Assembly: GCF_000350225.1 (NCBI RefSeq)
Contig: NW_005179122.1
Span: 62,001 to 126,000, forward strand
Direction: 5' to 3'
Source: Chondrus crispus
Taxonomy: Eukaryota; Rhodophyta; Florideophyceae; Gigartinales; Gigartinaceae
Length of the DNA stretch: 64,000 nt
The position numbers were made by a program, and so were the translations under genes. Under the pieces are notes generated by a model that saw nothing but the letters and a program-made list of their open reading frames with translations, had not been told where the DNA came from and made no database searches. Shown in pieces: positions 22,301 through 31,512 of the stretch (position 1 is its first letter; each line of letters begins with the position of its first letter).

Positions 22301-24959
22301 GAAGACTCGCTGATTTTTTGTTTGTTGTGTGTGTCTACGGATCGAAGGCTGGAAGGCAAAGGGAAAGGCGCACTACGCACCTCCCCGGGGGAGTGCATCG
22401 TGACGACCACATCGATTCGATGGGACGAGCCCTTGTGGACTCACACATTCGAAGACGTCTAAACTTTACTGTATCACAGCCACGACGTGTTGGATAAAGA
22501 GAAAAAAGGGGAAGGAAATCGTTGACGACGATCCACATGCGTCCTACGCCTCAAAGACACCTTCGCCCGCGACCCCACCGAGAAGTCTCGAAAACGAAAT
22601 CACCGGCAAAATGACGACTGCGATTTCGTATTGACTCGACATGGACGGTAACCTCGACGATGGCGACCACCACCCCGCTGCGATAGCGAGAATCGCCTCG
22701 AGGAACCTGAAGAATTGAAAGAAAAGAGAATTACAGTCGATCGCGCCGCTGTCGGCGACAAAGCTAGATGGAGACGCACAATGGGAGAAAAATGAGGACT
22801 TCTGCTCACATTCTCGAGTTTCACCGTCTGACCGATCATCCACGCCGCTGCGACAATTTAATTTTTTCAGCCTGAATGGTACAACGTGTATCCCAGCTGG
22901 TAGATGAGGTGATCTGGCGAGATAAATTAGTCCCCAAGGGAGGAACGCAAAGGACGAGGCGACGCCGCCAGTACGAGAAAAAAAATAGTCGGGCTGCACC
23001 TAGAGGGAGAGGAACCCATCTCCCTTGCTGCGATGATGAGACTAGACGGGTCTGTCGCTATGAAGGGGTTGGGTAAACATGGTGACAGGCTTGGAGGAAT
23101 CTCCCCACAGAGGGGTCAGTCGTCTCTCGACAAGGACTCCAACCCAATAGCGAAGTCGCATGAACCCGAAGGGAACTGTATGCTCAGACCTCGACGGGCG
23201 AGTCACGAACGCCTGATGAAGGAAGAGGAGGGAAAATTCGAGACGAGGACGGGGAATGAATCACAGAAGCACAGAGGGTTTATGTGATTAGCACTGCTCG
23301 TGTTTGTCGGACCCAGAGACGGTCTTTTTCCACGATTGTCATAGTTTAGCAGACGATCAACGAAAGTTCAAAATTTTTTCTCGAGTACATAGTTCGTTTC
23401 ATAAAAATTAGTCCGACCACGACGCTCTGTGGACAAGGCCTCCGCACGTAGACAGCAGAGAGGCTCCAGCGGTTGAGAAAGGTGGTTTCCAGTCTGGCGG
23501 CGTGATTTTCTTCCAAAGGTATGCATATTCCCATTCTCGATTCTCACAAAAAGGCCTTTCCGTCGCATATCGCCGCCAGGCCCTTTCTCCGAGTGACAAC
23601 CCCCCTTATCCCCAATGAAAGGCATGCATGCTGCTGGATACGTGTTCACGTTCTGGCGTCATCATGTTCTACGTTTGGCATTGCACAGCGTTCTCCAAAC
23701 GTCGGAAATAAGAAAGTGCTATGTGCCCGGGTGTAAAATGGCATCATACAGGACAAAGCCGGGTTTTGACATGCGCTTTTGCGCTCTTGCCGAAAGCTGT
23801 CAATGCGAAAATCGACTCAATGCATTGCCTATTTCGTTTACCGATTAAGTTGTCGACAGTAAGTAGATAGGTATATTGGTGTAATTTGTAGAGTCTGCGC
23901 AGCTTTCCCAAGAAGTTCATTGCTACAGATCCCAATCTTCTTCATCTCCTTCAGGAAAAAGAAGTTTTGCCATTCCATACCGTTCTGAGGTCTAGGCGGA
24001 CATGTGGCATGAATGGGCAAGAGACGTAATAAATTCTATACTTTCAGGAAATTGAACCAGTCAAAAAGATGGGATCGTGCTTCGGAGACAGCGTTACTGT
24101 CGCACCCAAGCGAAAAAAGTGCGGTATGATCAGTTTGCTGTGTCCAAGAATCTGCAAACACAACTCACGCTCCTCGCCATCTCGCTCCAATCGCTCCACG
24201 ACATCAATTGCCTTCTTGAATTGCCTCGTGAATTGCACTCCCCGCTGTGGCTTGCCTTGCGATTCTCGATTTGTTCTTTTTCGAAACCTCTATTCTGCTT
24301 TCTAGCTCCTGATGACCCCACTTGCACGGATTCGCGGGCTTCCTGACTGTGCCCATCAAGCCGTTCTACAGCAGCCGTGCAGTCACCACTCGTGGAGGAT
24401 CTCGTGTCTGCCTGCGCGTCACCATCTCTTCTACTGGCAGCGTCCCCAGAGCGCACGTATTCCTTGACCGTCCGCCCCACAGCGCTGATCTGGATTTCAA
24501 AAAGATCCTTCGCCATGGTCAAGCCCTGTTCCGTGAGAGCGTACCATCCTGGGCTTCCCAGGTCTTTATAAGACGCCCTTGCACGAGCTGCGAGTTGATG
24601 CTAGACCCCCTTCGCCTCTCGAAGTTGGGCGGACCGGCAGGCTGGCAGTGCGACTGGTTGAAGGAGATCCCTCTTATGGAATTGTTTGAGATGGGAGTTC
24701 TGGTTCCTGCAATGACCGGTTACGAAGAGTCGGAGAAGGTGCGGATCGCAACCGGATGGCGGAGCTGGACGTTTTGGCGAATTCATCCTCGGGATGGGAT
24801 GGACAAATGGGCTCTGCAGAGAGAGTGGTAGACGGAGACATGGTCTGTCATCTTACCCTTGTCAGCTTGCCGCGCAGAGAGATTGACGGTTGACGGTTGA
24901 GGAGAATGGAGAGGGACGGCAGGAGATTATGCGATGCCTTGGCGCTGTACAAGGGCGCT
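19374..24959. other. Long non-coding 3' region of element B
   Basis: 5.6 kb between the pol stop and the polypurine tract contains no long convincing gene. It has several T-rich runs (19665-19685, 19840-19885, 21410-21510, 21960-21985). Some end in AG like splice acceptors, for example CTCTTGACAG at about 19900. The part from about 23500 to 24830 has a different, less GC-biased texture. On its minus strand, short pieces of protein-like sequence (GWYALTEQGLTMAKDLFEI; VVERLERDGEERELCLQILG) sit in different frames. They may be exons of a decayed host gene. The plus frame 24322-24831 covers the same bases and has no recognisable motif. Confidence 0.45.
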
Positions 24960-24972
24960 CAGGAGGGGGATA
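24960..24972 (+). promoter_or_regulatory. Polypurine tract of element B
   Basis: CAGGAGGGGGATA-type purine run immediately before the LTR start TGTAGTGC at 24973. Confidence 0.6.
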
Positions 24973-26019
24973 TGTAGTGCAATATGGCGCTCCACATGGG
25001 GGTGAACGGAAAGGAATTTTACAAGGTGTGAGAAATGGTCCGGGATAGGGGACACACGTGTGAATAATTGCACAGTTTTAATTCTTAATTATTTTATTTT
25101 ATTTAGTTAATTAGTTACCATTAATTTGGCTAACGTTAGAGTAGATCTAAGATCTAGCGCCGCGAGCTACTGTAGTGGCTCCGGCGAGGCGATGTATACC
25201 TTAGCCTAGTGACCACCAAGTCAGTAGGTAAGTAAAGGTAACCTGAGTTGCCAGAGTCTGATATCGCCTTGGTCGAAGTCCGTCTTTTACAAGACATTCC
25301 CTTCTACTACAGATTACTTTATCCTTTGCGCTCGGGGTTTCCCTTTCTTTTTCCTTTATTTCCCTATCCTTTTTCATCTTTAATTCTACCTATTTCCCTT
25401 ATCTTGGGTTGGTACCATCGGTATTGGTTGCGACCGAACCTGTGTAGGTGTCTTTGCCATCGGGCGACACGTTGTCGTAGGGCTGCTACTGTGACCTATT
25501 TCCGACCGAGACTGTTGCAACGACGTCTCCCTCGAAGGGTTTTACGTGTATACAAGTCAGTGTTGGTGCCATCGGCCTCGGTTGCGACCGAACCGGTGAA
25601 GGTGTTTCGACCCATCGGGCGGCACATTGGTGTAGCTTCTACTTTCATTTCATCCCGTGGGGCTGCGTTGCCACAGCCCCGTCGAAGGCCTTGTCGCGTT
25701 ACAAGGTGTCGGAGACGGTCAACGAGCATTGGCCTTACCACCCAGTGGAACCGGGGTACCCTACGTACACGCCCCTCCCCACACTCGTCGAGCAATTCTC
25801 TTCGCAAGTCTCCACCACAACGATTCCGGGCCGGGCTGTTTCTCTGTGATCCCCATCAGGGATCCGAGCTACTACGAGTCGCAAGCTCGTTTAAACGGAG
25901 AAGGGAGAGTCGGACGATCCGTAGCGCTATTCCGTCGGCAGTTGTCTCTTTTGATGTTTTTGTTGTTGTTCGACCATCGGTCCTTGGTCTCTGCCTGACA
26001 GGCGTATTGAACTATAACA
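24973..26019 (+). repeat. LTR-B copy 3, 3' LTR of element B (1047 bp)
   Basis: It starts TGTAGTGCAATATGGCGC. It ends GCGTATTGAACTATAACA, a degraded form of the family end ATTGCACTACA. It keeps the AGATCTAAGATCTAG motif, the TATA-like GTATACC and the diverged ~150-bp repeats with GCCATCGGGC. It differs from copy 1 at many positions. Its right edge abuts a minus-strand gag-like frame. Confidence 0.75.
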
Positions 26020-26966
26020 GTTCATATAAGAGCTGAATATGTCCTCCCAATTTTCCCCATCGTCCCCTCCGAATTTGTCACTGCGATCCTTGAACTTCGT
26101 CCCAAGCCTGCTAAGGACAGAAACGGCTTGGGGGATGCAGTGTTTGACCGTCTTGGCGTGCTGGACGGATTGGTGCTGCTGCCTGTTGGTATTTTGCCGA
26201 TGGAGAGGAGTGTAAGTCTCATGAGTACCCGTCGGGGCATCTGGAGCCACTACCCTAAACGGCTCCTCTTGAAATCTGGCGTCCGGGTTCGGGGTTTCAA
26301 CTGGGGCTGTGCGGTCCAATTCCTGAGTACGTCTCTGCAGATACATTCTGGGTGGTGGGGTAGCCTGTGTCGCTTGAAGTATGGCGTAGAATATTGATCC
26401 ACTCCTTCCCTGCCGTCGACGCTTGATCGCAAAGAACTTCTTGCATACTCGATACGGCGTGACGACAATGTCGGGATATCTTGCTCCAAGGCCTCACAAG
26501 CCAGGTCGGTTTCATCCTGGGTGGACTCCGGGTCGCTATAGTGCTCGATGAGGGCACACTTTGTCTGCAGCCCTCTGCGTTTTTCAATTCCGCACTGTCT
26601 CTCGTAGATCAGATCTCGCAAGTCCTTGTACATCTGCGGTGCGAACGAACCGTGTATAACCTCTCTAAAGAACAGAGTCTTTGGAGGAAGCAACTCGGTG
26701 TATGCCTCTTGGAGCGCCCCCCCAACATATCCCTTCTGCATCAATAAGCACATCCACTGAAACAGGTAGGCTTGTTTCGGGCTGGTGTAATCAGTCCTCC
26801 ATGTGACTTTCTGCATCATTTCCTGTACGGTGGCCACGGGAATATTGGTCAAGCTGACAGTCGGAGGAGGGCACACATGGTGCGCTGTATCCTCGATCGT
26901 TTGCGTTGGCGGCGTCGCGTCAATCGAGTCTTCTGTATCGCCTTGAGGCGGCTCCGGATTCGACAT
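26020..26966 (-). pseudogene. Gag-like protein of another retroelement, frameshifted and truncated
   Basis: A minus-strand frame begins at the ATG at 26966 and runs about 200 residues (TRGL upstream is in frame but lacks an ATG). A frame change near 26350-26400 then moves into a second open frame, which runs to the LTR-B edge. The second part has RLGTKFKDRSDKFGGDDGE, a pattern seen near the start of capsid-like domains in some gag proteins (K-F-x-G-x2-GEN). The first part is helical without a motif I know. The frame is lost inside the LTR at 26019, so LTR-B probably inserted into this older element. The 420 bp between this gene and element C (26967-27389) show nothing I can name. Confidence 0.45.
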
Positions 26967-27389
26967 GATGCTCCAGGCTTTTGACAGTCCACGAGTGTCA
27001 GCTGACAATTCCGGAATGTAGTTAGACTGATGCTAATGAACCTGGCGGAGCATAAAGCACGTCGCCTCGCGACGCATGGTGAAGGGGGATCGGAAGAGGG
27101 TAGGGAAGCTGGAAGAAAAGTAAACAAAATATTGAGAGGAATAGGAGCCCTTGAGGCTTTGGTATCGCTTTAATTAAGCAATACAGAAACTAGGCGTATC
27201 GAGTTCTATTCTTCCTCGCTAGGGAAAGATATGGGAAGCAAGTACTTAAAACTATCTGCACAGATAGCTGCGCCCCTTCATTCCTCTCTCATCGCCCCAA
27301 CTTTCTCGCCGTCCACGTGCAACATAGCGGAGGGACTTTGCAAAGCCACATTTTCATTCCAACACAACCCGTCTGTCGCAACCCCTGCA

Positions 27390-28092
27390 TGTAGAGCACT
27401 GACCGCCCCGCGTAATCGCCGTGCTGTACTGTAGCACACGCGGAATGCCTCACTATCATAAGTGAGATATATACCACGTGTAACCGTGTATCCAAACCCC
27501 CCCGCTCGTGTCCGGGTGTAAGCTCCATGGGGCCCTGTCGAAGTACTGACAGTTCTACCCACGTGTACCCGTGTTATCCCTCACGTTAATCGTGTCATTC
27601 CCCACGTGTAGTAGTTGTCACACCTCCCCAAGAGGAGTTTCTCCGGCCATCGCCGCCGTCGTCCAATTTAGTATTTTTAGTTTAATTAATTATAGCTCCG
27701 ACGTCGGCTAGTATATAGCCGACGTCCGACCCTAAGTAAAACGGTACGAAGCTTTGGGTCCACAGCTCGGGTTTCTGGAACGGAGTCGTAGCCTCGCGTC
27801 GGTCCCCGTCCCACGACGGTACCCTGCGAGCCATCTGCGTCCCGATTCCCTCCTGTCTCTACCGCGCGCGTCGTCCCGCCACGCCCGGCTCTCCGCGCGA
27901 CAGCTGTCCCTACCGCTCCGCCCCTTCTGGGTTCTGTTTTGCCTCTTTTTCCCTTACTTTCCCTACTGCGCTTCGCGCCCGGCCCCGTACCGGTCCCTTA
28001 CGGGTGGTCTCCCGATAACCCCCTACACGCGCCCCCTGAACGCGCGCTCTCTGCCAGAGGGGGATCCCACCCTTCCCCCTTAGTGCACGACA
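27390..28092 (+). repeat. LTR-C, 5' LTR of element C (703 bp)
   Basis: It begins TGTAGAGCACTGACC and ends TAGTGCACGACA. It carries CACGTGTA-type motifs in its first third and a TATA sequence inside a perfect palindrome (27700-27726). A second copy of the primer-site core, TGGTCTCCCGATAACC, lies inside the LTR at about 28005. Confidence 0.9.
27700..27726. promoter_or_regulatory. Palindrome framing the TATA box of LTR-C
   Basis: GACGTCGGCTA (27700-27710) and TAGCCGACGTC (27716-27726) are perfect 11-bp inverted repeats around GTATA, so TATATA straddles the right arm. The same structure is intact in the 3' LTR (34265-34291). Both arms contain a GACGTC (CRE-like) site. It is probably the core promoter of element C. 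Confidence 0.65.
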
Positions 28093-28095
28093 TTT

Positions 28096-28113
28096 TGGTC
28101 TCCCGACCTAGAA
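28096..28113 (+). promoter_or_regulatory. Primer-binding site of element C
   Basis: TGGTCTCCCGACCTAGAA starts three bases after the LTR and is identical to the site of element B at 11401. Confidence 0.65.
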
Positions 28114-28198
28114 GTCTACGGAGTGCCCCTTATCCCTTACCGTTTTTGGTCCTAGGTGTTCTATCTCTTTTTCAACAGGTTTCGACAAGCTCAACGCA

Positions 28199-29157
28199 AT
28201 GGTATCCGGGTCCGATTCGTCCCGTGAGACCCGTCATCGAGACGTGCCTCCGCCAGTTGTCGCGTGGATCACTCGGAGTTGTCGCGAGACTCTCCGAGAA
28301 GCGGAAAGATTCACGCTCAATACTGTAGCGGAGAAGCTCGCAGCGCAACCGTCGGCGCTGCGAGAAAACCTCAAGACTTTTAATGAGGAAACTATCGCGG
28401 CATAAGCCGAGATACAAGCCGCGCGAGAACGCGATCAACTTTCCGCCCTTGTAGGTGTATTAACCACGGCCTGGCAAGCGGATATATCTGCCCGAGCCGA
28501 TGAGGCGACCAACCCTCTGAAAGAAGAGATCGCTTCCTTGTCAGAGGAGGTTGCTGCCCCCCGTCAAGAAATTACCGTCTTGAAGACGCACCGCCCCGAT
28601 CCGTCGCCTGGCCCGCAGGGCGGATCGCTGACGCAAACCCCAGCCACCGCTGCTGTGATCCCTCCGACTACAGTCGGAGTAGCCACTCTTTCTCCCGTCG
28701 AGCAGTTACCCCCGTTGAACAAGAGGTTGCTCTTCTCCCACGTAACAATGCCGGCGCTGCAAGCCGCGGGGATACCGGTCCTTTCCATGGAAACCGCTCC
28801 CCAATTTTCCGCCAAACCTTAGGCGTCACGAACCGCGGCCGGAGCCTCCCGCGAGAGAGCCTCCGCCAGACCTATCCACCTCGAGGGTGATTTCCCTTCC
28901 CAGAATTTACTGGGAGGGAACCCCGACCAAGCGGGAAGTTCAGACGACGAGGGGAGTGGCCGACGAAAAAAGTCCAAACCCAGTCGGAGAGAGAGGAAGG
29001 CTCACCGTCGCAAAGGACGAAAGTATGGCTACCTTCCGGACGGATACTCGAGCCAGTCCTCGTCATCCTTCTCTGACTCGCGGCCTGATTCCGAGTCAGA
29101 GTCGCTCACGGCTCCAACGCCGACGTTCGGTCCCAAACAGAAACGAGTTTTTGTTTG
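28199..29157 (+). pseudogene. gag: Gag-like frame of element C, copy 1
   Basis: From the ATG at 28199 one frame gives about 320 codons with TAA at 28403-28405 and TAG at 28820-28822. It ends in TGA near 29155. It encodes a helical N-terminal part (CRETLREAERFTLNTVAEKL), a coiled coil (ATNPLKEEIASLSEEVAAP) and a Pro/Thr-rich linker. A strongly basic, SR-like tail follows (RRKKSKPSRRERKAHRRKG). There is no zinc knuckle. The fold cannot be assigned by eye. Position after the primer site makes gag the natural guess. CTTTTTCAACAG just before the ATG looks like a 3' splice site. Confidence 0.6.
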
Positions 29158-29182
29158 AAAGCCGACAGACCACCGTTCAAAG

Positions 29183-29846
29183 GTGTTTCACGACATGGCG
29201 TACGGGTCGGAGAGCTTCCGAGAAACCCTTCCTCGAGACGTTTCGCCGCCCGTTGCGGTGTGGATCTCTTGGAGCTTCCGCGATAATCTCCAAGAGGCAG
29301 AACGCCTCACCCTTGCCACGGTGGCGGAAAAACTCACAGCACATTCATCAGGGCTGCGAGAGAATCTCAACCGCCAGGTGGTTGAGTCCGTCGCCGTTTA
29401 AGGAGACGTCAACCCCGCGCGAGATCGTGATCGTCTCTCCGCCTCCAAGGGCGTATTAACTCAAGCGTGACAGAAGGACTTGTCTGCCATGCTCGCTGAG
29501 GTAACCACTCTGAAACAAGGGATCAAAACCCGGTCGGAGGAAGTTCGTACGCTGCACCAGGAGGTGTCCGATGCCAAGACGTCCCGCCTCAGGTCAGCTG
29601 CGGGGCATAAGACCAGATCCGAGGCAGTTGTTCCCAGCCTCCGACGCTGGTGCCCTTCCAACGAATGTCGAGACTACCACCACACCCTACCGGGTGCTGT
29701 GTACCAACCCTCCCCAAAGGGGAGTTACTACCGTTGAACAAGAGCATGCCCTTCGCCAACGTGACGGCCCCGGCGCTGGAGGCCGCAGAGATTACGCTCC
29801 CTAGAATGGGGACCGTTCCCCATTTTACCCCTCGAAGGCGGGGTCG
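29183..29846 (+). pseudogene. gag: Gag-like frame of element C, diverged tandem copy 2
   Basis: It continues in the same frame as copy 1, 984 bases later, and repeats its layout. FRDNLQEAERLTLATVAEKL matches copy 1 at about half of residues. The coiled coil is RSEEVRTLHQEVSDAK. After a frame change near 29640 comes LLPLNKSMPFANVTAPALEA, matching copy 1's LPPLNKRLLFSHVTMPALQA. Stops TAA (29399) and TGA (about 29468) interrupt it. An internal duplication that has diverged this far is older than the LTR pair suggests. Confidence 0.6.
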
Positions 29847-30109
29847 ATGAACTCCGCGATTGCGTCTCGAGATGGGGCACCTGCCGGTAATTTCCACGTC
29901 AAAAGTTATTTCCCCTACACGGGCTCCCTGGGGAATAATGTCGAGGGCAGTGCAGCCGCTCCAGGACGTGAAAAACGCGCGAAGTCCATGTACTGTCGGA
30001 GGCACCGCCAGTCCCGACGCCGAAAGGCGAGCCCAGGTTTAGATCCGACGACTTTCCGTCGTCGCCCACGCCCAGGACAAGTCCCGACCCACGTCCATAC
30101 GGGTCCTTA

Positions 30110-30325
30110 CTTCGCGTCCTACAGCGTCTTTCTACCCCGCGGACTACGGCGTCAATCTGGCGTACTATCTCGTCCTTTTGGCGTACCACCGCGTCCACTC
30201 TCGCGTATTACCGCGTCAATCTCGCGTACTACCCGGTCAATCTTCGCGTTCGATCGCGTGTCACGACCTCGCGTAATACAGCGTTAACCTCGCGTGCTAC
30301 CGCGCCAACTCCGCGTACCATCGCG
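30110..30325. repeat. Degenerate ~21-bp tandem repeat (CGCGT-rich)
   Basis: About ten units with the core CTCGCGTACTACCGCGTCAAT. The period is a multiple of 3. The minus strand reads as heptads of the form IDAVVRE, which would be a coiled coil. No single long frame survives across the block. Confidence 0.6.
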
Positions 30326-30484
30326 TGACTTCGGACCTCTCCGGGCTATGGGCAGACCAATGCCCTCGACGGACAGGCTAGTCAGAAGAAATTTCGGTTC
30401 CCTTCCCCCAGTTTTCGCTCGTACGGAGTGTCCTCGCCTCACCAATCAAAGGACAAAGAAAACTCTCTGTGGAAGGGGAGATTA

Positions 30485-30640
30485 TCCTCTCCAAGGACGG
30501 GGACTATTTCCTTGCGCAAGGGGGAATTACCGTCATCAAGGACGTAGAAATCCCCCCCGAAGCAAGGAGGTTATATTCATCAAGGACGTGGAAATTCTCT
30601 GTGAATGGGAAGAGTAGCGTCGTTGAGGACGAAGAAAATT
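30485..30640. repeat. Four ~44-bp tandem repeats
   Basis: CAAGGAC-type cores recur at 30492, 30537, 30581 and 30624 (TGAGGAC), 43-45 bp apart, with shared flanks (ATCAAGGACGTGGAAATT). The plus frame from 30469 reads through most of them, but nothing marks it as a gene. Confidence 0.5.
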
Positions 30641-30765
30641 CCCTGGGCGGCTGGGGAGATCGAATACTAGATGAATGGACCGCGGCCCGGTCGGTAATGC
30701 AGTTAACCTTCGCCTATCTGGTGGCAAGCGTCTCACATTTTAATCTGTGCGGTCACTAACTCGGT

Positions 30766-30930
30766 CTCACGAGATGTTCTAATTTCCCCAACTGAGGGGC
30801 GATCACCACCTCGGTATCACGAGCTGTCCTAATCCTCGATTTCACGAGTCGTTCTAACACTCAATACCACGAGTCGTCCTAACACTCGATACCACGAGTC
30901 GATCTAACCATCGATCCAACGAGTCAATCT
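30766..30930. repeat. ~24-bp tandem repeat with CTCG...CGAG hairpins
   Basis: At least five units resemble CACTCGATACCACGAGTCGTCCTAA. Each contains CTCG-N6-CGAG, a small stem. The motif resembles hairpin 1 of the larger array that starts 0.6 kb downstream. The sequence between this block and 31512 has no supported gene but includes two copies of TTTCAATTTTTGGGTTTGATTTTTTGGC-like sequence (about 31260 and 31317). Confidence 0.65.
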
Positions 30931-31512
30931 CCTCCTGGTAATCAGCGAGATCTTCACCCGGTACTGTATCCACCGTCCTCTCCACCCAGTACCGCCTTGG
31001 GGTCCTTCGCCACCTCCTCAGTGCCCACCACCGTCGCCGTTGCTCCGGCACGCGCGGGTTCTATAGCAAGCGCGACTCCGCGTCCAACATCGCCGAACGG
31101 TCGCGTTTCTCAGATATTACCTCCGGCTGGATCCCAGCCCTGTTGCCCCCTCAAGGAGGTACGCAGTGTACCTACAGCAATGCTCCATGGAAACACGCGC
31201 CACGATCCCTCGAACCGCCTCCGAACGCCTTGGCCCGGTAATTTCGCCCAGTTGATTGTGTTTCAATTTTTGGGTTTGATTTTTTGGCAGATGCCTAATT
31301 TCTGTTAATTTTTCAGTTTCAATTTTTGGGTTTGATTTTTTGGCGGATGCTTAATTTCCGCTGTTGTTTGGCAGGTGGCCCCGCCCCGGCCATACCAGTA
31401 CAGCCCGCCTTTGGAGGCGGGCAGTACAGTATGAAGGGCGCCCCCGCGTTCTCTTGGCGGCGCCACCGACCCCCGACGCAACCCTGGGAGGCAGACGCCC
31501 GAGACGCTATAG

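Larger units (their letters stand above)
10348..26019 (+). mobile_element. Element B: decayed full-length Ty3/Gypsy chromovirus (15.7 kb)
   Basis: The order is 5' LTR-B (10348-11396), primer-binding site, gag, protease, RT/RNase H/integrase/chromodomain, 5.6 kb of non-coding 3' sequence, polypurine tract and 3' LTR-B (24973-26019). A solo LTR-B (13532-14601) splits gag. Several frame breaks and stops show that it is inactive. The outer flanks (CCGAC on the left, GTTCA on the right) do not match, and the two end LTRs differ at many positions. The two ends may therefore come from different insertions or a rearrangement. Confidence 0.8.

Noticed and set aside
24322..24831. 169-codon plus frame as a gene
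   Set aside because: It has no recognisable domain. Minus-strand pieces over the same bases look at least as protein-like.
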